A stretch of DNA of 32,283 nt from Bacillota bacterium (lineage in GTDB: Bacteria > Bacillota > Clostridia > Christensenellales > SZUA-584): NCBI GenBank assembly GCA_023390815.1, contig JAEWCC010000010.1, forward strand, positions 1 to 32,283, in the 5' to 3' direction. The notes under the pieces were generated by a model. It saw only the letters and a list, made by a program, of their open reading frames with translations, was not told where the DNA came from and did no database searches. Positions 6,752 through 13,433 of this stretch are shown one piece after another. Positions within the stretch are counted from its first letter, which is position 1. The number at the start of each line of letters is the position of its first letter. Both the position numbers and the translations under genes were made by a program.

Positions 6752-6776
6752 AAGCGCGGGCTTTCGCTCCGCGCTT
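6752..6776 (-). terminator. Intrinsic terminator
   Basis: An 8-bp stem AAGCGCGG / CCGCGCTT followed by TTTTTGC on the minus strand. It lies downstream of the chemoreceptor gene and the decayed frame at 6813-7110. The stem and loop are nearly identical to the groEL terminator at 9320-9349. Confidence 0.8.
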
Positions 6777-6812
6777 CTCCTAACCATTATCGAGTTGTCT
6801 GTATGATTGCAC

Positions 6813-7099
6813 TTATTTGCCCAACATATACGCGAATGAGTCCTCGTCGGCCACCTCAACCAGCGCACCGCTTACGGGGATGCCGGCCAGATTGTCATTG
6901 AGCCCTGAGATCAGCCATTGCCCGTCATACTGCAGCAGGGTAAAGCCCCCCGCATAGTAGTCACCGTCATACTCGTAGAGCACGACGCGTGAAGTCTGTG
7001 CATCCGCACCCAAGATCGCGGCTTATTATGGAACTTATTTTTATCACTCCGGCATCGAACATCTCGTGCGAATCGAGCTTCACCGCTGCACAGGTACAT
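6813..7099 (-). pseudogene. Remnant of a decayed gene, probably frameshifted
   Basis: The open 3' part (6813-7013, 66 residues from a doubtful TTG) reads as a folded-domain tail: VVLYEYDGDYYAGGFTLL, then QYDGQWLISGLNDN, ending MLGK. It is closed upstream by a stop only three codons before. In another frame the segment just upstream reads AVKLDSHEMFDAGVIKISS, and in a third frame it starts MAYVPVQ behind the chemoreceptor stop. The three pieces join into one plausible protein if two indels are assumed. No ribosome site serves the 3' part. This looks like the decayed C-terminus of an unidentified protein; alternatively, sequencing errors broke an intact gene. Confidence 0.5.
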
Positions 7100-7111
7100 A
7101 CGCCATAAAAA

Positions 7112-9127
7112 TCACTGCGTTCTTAAGCGAAACTGGCTGACAAGCCGGTTCAGCGTATCCGCTTGCCGGGATAGCGCTTCGCTGCGGGCCGAATCCCCTT
7201 CCGTTGCAATCTCTGCGACAAGACCGGAAACCTCGTTGACCCTGCTTACGATCTCATTCAGTGCCGCAGCGGTTTCCCGCGCAATCCGCGTACCGTTATT
7301 CACATCTGTTTCCGAGTTTTCGATCAATACTGTGCTTTCCCGTGCGGCTGCCGCGCATTTTTCCGCAAGGCTCCTCACCTCACCTGCCACCACCGCGAAT
7401 CCCTTCCCGTGCTCCCCTGCGCGCGCGGCTTCAACCGCGGCGTTCAAAGACAATATGTTGGTCTGGAAAGCGATGTCGTCAATCACCTTGATGATCTTGG
7501 AAATGTTCCCTGACGATTCGTTAATGGCGTTGATGGATTCCATCAATTCCGCCATTTGCTTATTTCCCGCAACCGCACGACTGCTCGCTGATGCCACCAA
7601 TTGATTTGCCAAGTTGGCGTTATCGGTTATCCGTTTGGTTGCTGCCGAAACCTGCGCAGCCGTATGGCTGATCTCAATCAGCATCCGGTTTAATGAGTCG
7701 GCAATACGGTTGATGGAGCCTTTCAACGCGATAAAAGCCCCCTTGTATTCCGCAGTGATTTCCTGTGCCATATTACCGCCTGCCATAGCCGATAAGACCC
7801 CGGAAACCTCATCGATATATCCCTTTATGCCCTGTGTGCTGATTTGGAGATTGTCCGCAATGCTTTGAAACTGCGCTGCAAGATCCAAAAGCTCGTGATC
7901 CGATTGCGCGGTGTGCATGTCGATTGCCAGGTCACCAACGGCAAGCTTTTGAATGCTGACATTGAGTTTTCGGACTTCCTCCGTCTGATATCGATTCCGT
8001 TTTTCCAATAGCGCTGCGGAGAATTCGGTGGATGTGATGGCATGATCCGCTGTCTTAAGGATTGCGTTAATCCCTTCCACCATCTCCCGGTACTGCCCCT
8101 GAAAGCGCACGGCATCACCACGTACAGAGAAATCCCCCTGAGCCGTTTCATGGATAATATGAGTAAGTTCGGCTGAAAATAGATTTAGTGTTTTAATCAT
8201 AATGTCCATGCTGTTTGCAAGTACGTCCTGCTGTGATGCGACGCGCAGTTCAATATCCAGACTGCCAGCCGCAAGCTTTTCCGCAGCTTCCGCTTTCAAC
8301 CTTATGCTTTTTGCCATCGCCGTAAAATCGTTAAAGAGACTGCCAATCTCATCACCCGATCGGTCGCTGAGCTTTGTATTAATCTCACCGGCAGCAAGCA
8401 GGCGCGCAGCCTTTGTAAGCCTTTGAATTCTGCGGTTTACAATGCGCTCAATAATCCAATACAGCAGAGAAAACGTAATTACGGCAGAACCAACAAGAAT
8501 CGCCATCAGAATGATCAGGAATCGGTTAATCCCCGTTTCAATGCTCTTAGCCGCTAAATCAATACCGAGAACAGCGACGATATTACCTGCGGAATCCCGA
8601 ACAGGAGCAAACGCGGAAATGAGATCACCGTACTCTTCCCCGCCGTCATAAATTTCTGTGGCGATGGCAGCTCCGGAAGCCAATACTTCCATCGGCTCTG
8701 GCCCGTAGTCATCCCGTGCATCGGTATCACCGAGCTCACTGACGACCGCCTGACCATCCGTAATACCTTCCGCAATATACTTATACTCTGTGCCGGTGTC
8801 CGTCATCACGTAAGCATAATCCACTCCGGTAAGCTGTTTCACGTTCGTAAGATACTGCACCAGCAATGTGTAATCATCATCTTTGGTGCCGGTTTTGTCG
8901 TATTGGACGATCTTGTCTCCGTCAATATTGACAGTAATCGTGGATGCGATATCGACGGCTCGTTTTGCAAACGCCTCGATCATGCCATTTTGATAAAAGT
9001 AATAGGAGAAAAATCCGATAGCAGCGGTCGTGACTATCGAAATGATAATTGCCGCAACAATAATTTTGCGACCTAACCTTGCTGACTTCTTTCTCCTGTC
9101 AGTCGTCTCGTCGGATTGAAGCGTCAT
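7112..9127 (-). CDS. Methyl-accepting chemotaxis protein
   Basis: A 671-aa transmembrane chemoreceptor. TM1 lies near residues 20-45, a Cache-like extracellular sensor at about 45-200 (YDGGEEYGDLISAFAPVRDS), and TM2 at about 203-228. HAMP and further HAMP-like helices follow (about 228-430). The signalling domain contains the invariant hairpin tip (IDDIAFQTNILSLNAAVEAA, then EHGKGFAVVAGEVRSLA) that contacts CheA and CheW. The start at 9127 is chosen because GAGGAAAGG lies nine bases upstream; the in-frame ATG at 9151 has no ribosome site. Both arms of the coiled coil look several heptads shorter than in usual receptors, including the usual methylation regions. No other chemotaxis gene is present here. 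The ligand is unknown. Confidence 0.92.
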   Translation of the reverse strand: MTLQSDETTDRRKKSARLGRKIIVAAIIISIVTTAAIGFFSYYFYQNGMIEAFAKRAVDIASTITVNIDGDKIVQYDKTGTKDDDYTLLVQYLTNVKQLTGVDYAYVMTDTGTEYKYIAEGITDGQAVVSELGDTDARDDYGPEPMEVLASGAAIATEIYDGGEEYGDLISAFAPVRDSAGNIVAVLGIDLAAKSIETGINRFLIILMAILVGSAVITFSLLYWIIERIVNRRIQRLTKAARLLAAGEINTKLSDRSGDEIGSLFNDFTAMAKSIRLKAEAAEKLAAGSLDIELRVASQQDVLANSMDIMIKTLNLFSAELTHIIHETAQGDFSVRGDAVRFQGQYREMVEGINAILKTADHAITSTEFSAALLEKRNRYQTEEVRKLNVSIQKLAVGDLAIDMHTAQSDHELLDLAAQFQSIADNLQISTQGIKGYIDEVSGVLSAMAGGNMAQEITAEYKGAFIALKGSINRIADSLNRMLIEISHTAAQVSAATKRITDNANLANQLVASASSRAVAGNKQMAELMESINAINESSGNISKIIKVIDDIAFQTNILSLNAAVEAARAGEHGKGFAVVAGEVRSLAEKCAAAARESTVLIENSETDVNNGTRIARETAAALNEIVSRVNEVSGLVAEIATEGDSARSEALSRQADTLNRLVSQFRLRTQ

Positions 9128-9319
9128 TGAGTTCAACCTTTCCTCAAGCATATTTCATACGGGTAATCGATAAGAAAAATATCAGTAAAAACAGGCCCAT
9201 CTTATCTATCGATGATTTATCGCTGCCCTTAAATAAAAAACATCATGCGGCACAAATTTTCTATTAAACTGCGGGGAATAATGGAGTCAAGCAGGAGTTC
9301 TATTTTGTCGTCATACATA

Positions 9320-9349
9320 AAAAGCGCGGGGCTTTCGCTCCGCGCTTTT
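9320..9349 (-). terminator. groESL terminator
   Basis: A 10-bp stem AAAAGCGCGG / CCGCGCTTTT with a 10-base loop, 18 bases beyond the groEL stop. The symmetric A/T tracts allow it to work in both directions. Confidence 0.85.
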
Positions 9350-9367
9350 GTCTCTATGTGGGTTGGC

Positions 9368-11008
9368 TTAGTACATGCCGCCCATGCCGCCCATGCCCGG
9401 CGCTCCGCCCGGCATCGCCGGCGCTTTCTCTTCCGGGATGTCCGTTACGATGCTTTCGGTGGTGAGCAGCATCGAAGCGATGGAGCCCGCGTTCTGCAGC
9501 GCGCTTCTCGTCACCTTGGTCGGGTCGATGATGCCTTTGGCCACGAGATCGCCGTATTCGTTCTTCGCCGCGTCGTATCCGAACTTCGCATCGTTCGAGT
9601 TCTTGATCTTCTCTACGACGACGCTGCCTTCGATACCCGCGTTGAACGCGATCTGACGTACGGGTTCTTCCATCGCACGCAACACGATCTGCATGCCCGT
9701 CTTCACATCGCCTTCCGCCGTTGCGACCGCCGCAGCAACTGCCTTGGAAGCCTGCAGCAGCGCAATACCGCCGCCCGGCACGATGCCTTCTTCGACCGCC
9801 GCACGCGTTGCCGCGAGTGCGTCTTCGATGCGCATCTTGCTTTCCTTCATTTCGGTCTCGGTCGCCGCGCCCACTTGGATTACCGCAACGCCACCCGCCA
9901 GCTTCGCCAGCCGCTCCTGCAGCTTCTCGCGGTCGTAATCCGACGTGGTCTCTTCGATCTGCGCCTTGATGGAGTTGATGCGCGCCTTGATCTCGGACGG
10001 GTCGCCCGCGCCTTCCACGATCGTGGTGTTCTCTTTGTCTACCTTAACCTGACGCGCATGACCGAGCATATCGATCTTGGCTTCCTTGAGCTCCAGGCCA
10101 ACTTCCTCGGAAATAACCTGGCCGCCGGTCAGTATCGCGATATCCTGCAGCATCGCTTTGCGCCTGTCGCCAAAGCCCGGAGCCTTGACCGCAACGCAGT
10201 TGAACGTGCCGCGCAGCTTGTTGACGATCAGAGTCGCCAGCGCTTCGCCTTCCACGTCCTCGGCGATGATGAGCAGCTTTTTGCCGGTCTGCACGATCTG
10301 CTCGAGCAGCGGCAGAATCTCCTGAATGTTGCTGATCTTCTTGTCGGTGATGAGGATCATGGGATCGTCCAGCACCGCTTCCATCTTCTCGGTATCGGTG
10401 ACCATGTATGCCGAAGCGTAGCCGCGGTCGAACTGCATGCCTTCCACGACCTTGAGCTCGGTCTTCATCGTCTTGCTCTCTTCAACGGTGATGACGCCGT
10501 CGTTGCCGACCTTCTCCATCGCTTCCGCAATCAGCGCGCCGACTTCCTCATCGCTCGCCGAAATCGCGGCAACCTGCGCAATCGCCTTGGAATCGTTGAT
10601 CGGTTTGGAGAGATCCTTAAGGCTATCCACCGTGATCTCCACGGCCTTGAGGATACCCTTCTTGATGACCATCGGGTTTGCGCCCGCCGCGACGTTCTTC
10701 AAACCTTCGCGGATGATCGCCTGCGCAAGCAGGGTCGCTGTCGTAGTGCCGTCGCCCGCAACGTCATTGGTCTTAGTCGCGACTTCCTTAACGAGCTGAG
10801 CGCCCATGTTTTCAAACGGGTCTTTAAGCTCGATTTCCTTGGCGATGGTCACGCCGTCGTTCGTGATGAGCGGCGAACCGAATTTCTTGTCGAGCACAAC
10901 GTTGCGGCCCTTGGGGCCCAGCGTGACTTTGACCGTATCGGCCAACTGATTTACGCCCGCTTCCAGCAGACGGCGCGCTTCTTCACCGTATTTAATCTGT
11001 TTTGCCAT
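9368..11008 (-). CDS. groL: Chaperonin GroEL (Hsp60)
   Basis: A full-length 546-aa chaperonin forming the double seven-subunit ring that refolds proteins with ATP. Family hallmarks are present: VTLGPKGRNVVLDKKFGSP near the N-terminus, the ATP-site motif GDGTTTATLLA (residues about 85-95), VVEGMQFDRGYASAYMVTD in the intermediate/apical region, and the C-terminal GGM-rich tail ending GGMGGMY. It follows groES by about 20 bases, with AGGAGG-type spacing (a GAGGAGG-like stretch lies just before the ATG). It is transcribed from the CIRCE-controlled promoter and ends at the terminator at 9320-9349. Nothing is missing. Confidence 0.99.
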   Translation of the reverse strand: MAKQIKYGEEARRLLEAGVNQLADTVKVTLGPKGRNVVLDKKFGSPLITNDGVTIAKEIELKDPFENMGAQLVKEVATKTNDVAGDGTTTATLLAQAIIREGLKNVAAGANPMVIKKGILKAVEITVDSLKDLSKPINDSKAIAQVAAISASDEEVGALIAEAMEKVGNDGVITVEESKTMKTELKVVEGMQFDRGYASAYMVTDTEKMEAVLDDPMILITDKKISNIQEILPLLEQIVQTGKKLLIIAEDVEGEALATLIVNKLRGTFNCVAVKAPGFGDRRKAMLQDIAILTGGQVISEEVGLELKEAKIDMLGHARQVKVDKENTTIVEGAGDPSEIKARINSIKAQIEETTSDYDREKLQERLAKLAGGVAVIQVGAATETEMKESKMRIEDALAATRAAVEEGIVPGGGIALLQASKAVAAAVATAEGDVKTGMQIVLRAMEEPVRQIAFNAGIEGSVVVEKIKNSNDAKFGYDAAKNEYGDLVAKGIIDPTKVTRSALQNAGSIASMLLTTESIVTDIPEEKAPAMPGGAPGMGGMGGMY

Positions 11009-11028
11009 TTTGCTTTTCCTCCTCTACC

Positions 11029-11313
11029 TTATTCGACCGTCGCGAGCAGGTCATTCTGGCGAACGATGATGTATTCCACCCCGTCCATCTTGACTTCCGT
11101 GCCCGAGTACTTCGAGAAAATGACCTTGTCGCCGACCTTCACGGTCATTTTGACTTCTTTGCCGTCTACAAGCCCGCCGGGGCCGACCGCGATAACTTCA
11201 GCCGTCTGCGGCTTTTCCTTGGCGCTGCCGGTCAGCACGATGCCGCTCTTGGTCGTCTCTTCGCTCTCCAGGTTCCTGATCACGACTCTGTCAGCCAATG
11301 GTTTGATCGTCAT
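11029..11313 (-). CDS. groS: Co-chaperonin GroES (Hsp10)
   Basis: A 94-aa co-chaperonin that caps the GroEL ring. It shows the family start MTIKPLADRVVIRNLESEE, the mobile-loop segment TTKSGIVLTGSAKEKPQ, and the KVGDKVIFSKYSGTEV and EYIIVRQNDLLA segments. The start at 11313 is chosen because GGGAGG lies upstream and the family begins exactly here; the frame is open further upstream into the CIRCE region but is not coding there. It is the first gene of groES-groEL under heat-shock control through CIRCE. Confidence 0.99.
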   Translation of the reverse strand: MTIKPLADRVVIRNLESEETTKSGIVLTGSAKEKPQTAEVIAVGPGGLVDGKEVKMTVKVGDKVIFSKYSGTEVKMDGVEYIIVRQNDLLATVE

Positions 11314-11368
11314 AGTGGTTAAAACCTCCCTTAAGTATTGGTGATTATACGACGTATTGGTTGTTTTG

Positions 11369-11395
11369 TTAGCACTCACTTTAGCCGAGTGCTAA
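11369..11395 (-). promoter_or_regulatory. CIRCE operator (HrcA binding site)
   Basis: A perfect inverted repeat TTAGCACTC-N9-GAGTGCTAA, identical to the consensus. It lies in the 5' leader 56 bases before groES, just downstream of the promoter at 11409-11437. HrcA binds here and releases on heat shock; hrcA itself is not in the window. Confidence 0.98.
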
Positions 11396-11408
11396 CAGCA
11401 ACACGTTT

Positions 11409-11437
11409 AATATAAACGAAGAAGAAAATATCCGCAA
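11409..11437 (-). promoter_or_regulatory. groESL promoter
   Basis: On the minus strand, TTGCGG (11432-11437), a 17-base spacer and TATATT (11409-11414). Transcription would start immediately before CIRCE, the usual layout. A second TATAAT lies downstream of CIRCE near 11345, with a weak -35 (CTAACA) inside CIRCE. The remaining bases up to 11637 are AT-rich, and I see no gene or structure in them. Confidence 0.65.
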
Positions 11438-11637
11438 CCCATTCCAAAGGCGTTTTCAATTCTATTTATTCGATTATAAGTATTTAATGCGTATTTTCTC
11501 TAGTTATCTACGTTAATCTCTCAAATACTCCTATTCTTTTAATAAACACAAAAAAAGAACCGGACTCAATAAGGATATGCAAAAAGACCCCATTCAATCA
11601 TTTGGAGACGGGTAATCTCGATGAACACCGACGGGAT

Positions 11638-12504
11638 TTACAAACTCAAATCTTCTATCAGTTCGCTGCTAAGCATTCCTTCCGCGATCTGCCTGACCTC
11701 ACCGGTCATTCTGATATTCCAATTGGAGTCAATCTCGATATGCAATTCGCCGCCAAGCATCCCGATGGTAACGCGATCATCGACCAGCCCCTTTTTTCTC
11801 AGCACACTGGCGACGGCGCATGAGGAACTTCCGGATGCCAGCGTAAAACCAGCCCCTCTTTCCCATATCAGTATCTGTGCTTCGTTCCTGGATAAAACTT
11901 TGACAAATTGAACGTTGATCCGATTGGGAAACCGGTCGTGGTTTTCGATCAGGGTTCCGTATTTTTTGATCTCATCGATATCAAGAACATCCTTTAAAAT
12001 TACGCAATGAGGATTCCCGACCGAAACGCAGTTGACGGTGTATTCCCTGTCAGCTACTTGAATTTTCCGGTCCATTGCCTCCTCCGAACCAAACTTGGTG
12101 GGGATTTCACTCGCCTTAAAAATGGCTTTGCCCATATCGACCGTGATCTGCTTTGCCTTGCCTTTCGAAATTTCAGCAATTTTCGCGCGAACGATTCCTC
12201 CTACTGTTTCAACCGTGAATTCTTCCTTCGCCGTATAACCGTAATCATAGATATATTTGCAGAAAATTCGCAGCCCGTTGCCGCTTTTTTCCGCCTCCGA
12301 GCCGTCCGGATTAAAAATCCTTAAACCAAAATCGGCCTTGGCGGACTGAACCTTCAATAATATCCCGTCCGACCCGATACCGAAGTTGACGTTGCAGATT
12401 CTTCGGATCGATTTTTCCGTCAGCAGAAAATCGATATTGTCCTCTTCCAATACAATATATTCATTACCTAATCCATGCGTCTTGACAAAACGATTCCTAT
12501 TCAC
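11638..12504 (-). CDS. Diaminopimelate epimerase-like protein with both catalytic Cys replaced by Ser
   Basis: A 288-aa protein with the two-lobed DapF fold: HGLGNEYIVLEE at the start, FGIGSDGILL, FNPDGSEAEKSGNGLRIF, VSVGNPHCVIL, NVQFV, and WERGAGFTLASGSSSCA. Classic DapF uses two cysteines, in CGNG and in ACGxG, to exchange the proton between LL- and meso-diaminopimelate. Here both are serine (Ser74 and Ser224), while the substrate-binding residues around them look intact. Epimerase activity is therefore doubtful; another amino-acid racemase or isomerase role is possible. The start is GTG at 12504 with GAGGT eight bases upstream. It is a single-gene unit with its own promoter, away from other lysine genes. 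Confidence 0.85.
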   Translation of the reverse strand: MNRNRFVKTHGLGNEYIVLEEDNIDFLLTEKSIRRICNVNFGIGSDGILLKVQSAKADFGLRIFNPDGSEAEKSGNGLRIFCKYIYDYGYTAKEEFTVETVGGIVRAKIAEISKGKAKQITVDMGKAIFKASEIPTKFGSEEAMDRKIQVADREYTVNCVSVGNPHCVILKDVLDIDEIKKYGTLIENHDRFPNRINVQFVKVLSRNEAQILIWERGAGFTLASGSSSCAVASVLRKKGLVDDRVTIGMLGGELHIEIDSNWNIRMTGEVRQIAEGMLSSELIEDLSL

Positions 12505-12551
12505 ATCCGATACCTCACGCAGGAAATTAACAGGCGGTTAGCGCTTGTGTC

Positions 12552-12580
12552 ATTGTAATATCCTGTGCTGCCGCCGTCAA
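12552..12580 (-). promoter_or_regulatory. Promoter of the DapF-like gene
   Basis: On the minus strand, TTGACG (12575-12580), a 17-base spacer and TACAAT (12552-12557), 48 bases before the GTG start. The remaining intergenic bases to 12793 show no gene. Confidence 0.7.
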
Positions 12581-12793
12581 TAAAGATCACTTTTGGAGAC
12601 ATCTAATACGTGTATCGGCTGACGAAACTTTCCGATCTTTTGCAGCACCATACCGAAAATTAATTCATCATCCAAATTATTTCCTGTGAAGGGCAGGAGA
12701 TTTCCCGGCTATGTTGAATTTATTCATGATATATTGCTTCCACACCCTGTATTCATACTACATTCACACTAAATCATATCAAGGGGTATTGCC

Positions 12794-13243
12794 ATGGACA
12801 AATGGGACAAGCGCTTTATGGACCTGACCGAGACCATCGCCAAGTGGTCGAGCTGTTACAAGACGGACCGCAGCGTAGGCGCGGTAATCGTCAAGAATAA
12901 ACGCATCCTCACAACGGGTTACAACGGGGCTCCCGCGGGCATCAAGAGCTGCAAGGAAAAAGGTGAATGCCTGCGCCAGAACCTCGGCATCCAGTCCGGC
13001 ACACGCCACGAGCTGTGCTATGCCATCCACGCCGAACAGAACGCCATCATTCAAGCCGCCAAGCTGGGCGTATGCATCGAAGGCGCAACGCTTTACTGTA
13101 CGCACCAGCCCTGCGTGATATGCTCCAAAATGATTGTAAATTCCGGGATCTCCCGCGTCGTCTATTTAAAACCTTACCCTGACGAGTTTTCGCAGGAAAT
13201 ATTTAAGGAAGCGGGCGTAAAACTCGTGCAGTTCAAGGGCTGA
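12794..13243 (+). CDS. dCMP deaminase / ComEB-family cytidine deaminase
   Basis: A 149-aa zinc enzyme that converts dCMP to dUMP for thymidylate synthesis. The catalytic motif HAEQNAI (His79, Glu81) and the zinc-binding PCVICSK (Cys107, Cys110) are intact. The loop TGYNGAPAGI and the Cys53/Cys59/His72 cluster match the second zinc site found in ComEB/T4-type dCMP deaminases. AAGGGG lies seven bases before the ATG. It stands alone upstream of the gyrBA pair, separated from it by a promoter, so it is likely its own unit. The substrate is assigned from family resemblance. Confidence 0.93.
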   Translation: MDKWDKRFMDLTETIAKWSSCYKTDRSVGAVIVKNKRILTTGYNGAPAGIKSCKEKGECLRQNLGIQSGTRHELCYAIHAEQNAIIQAAKLGVCIEGATLYCTHQPCVICSKMIVNSGISRVVYLKPYPDEFSQEIFKEAGVKLVQFKG

Positions 13244-13310
13244 TTGGGAAGCCGCCTCCCCTTCCGGGTTGTAAATACGTACATTTGTTTCCCTTCTCCC
13301 GATTTTGCTA

Positions 13311-13342
13311 TTGATTATAGGGATTCTTTCATGTAATATAAT
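13311..13342 (+). promoter_or_regulatory. gyrBA promoter
   Basis: TTGATT (13311-13316), a 17-base spacer and TAATAT (13334-13339), with an overlapping TATAAT at 13337-13342. It lies about 95 bases before the gyrB start. Confidence 0.6.
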
Positions 13343-13417
13343 GTGGTGTATCCGCGCAGGTACACCATATTTTGTTATGCAGACCCCCGCAGGCACAGCC
13401 TCTTGGGGGATCAAATA
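13341..13417 (+). other. Structured gyrBA leader
   Basis: A 10-bp hairpin (13341-13350 with 13361-13370, one G-T pair) begins almost at the predicted transcription start and is followed by a T-run. A second GC-rich hairpin, CCCCC...GGGGG with an inner AGGC/GCCT stem, follows at about 13384-13410. Together they could attenuate or stabilise the gyrBA mRNA. No peptide frame with a ribosome site is seen. Confidence 0.45.
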
Positions 13418-13433
13418 CTATGTTGGAGGCACT

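Noticed and set aside
9245..11344. A 699-codon open frame on the plus strand opposite groESL
   Set aside because: It is a shadow of the groEL/groES coding strand in a GC-rich gene; it lacks a ribosome site and any domain, and both chaperonins are certain.
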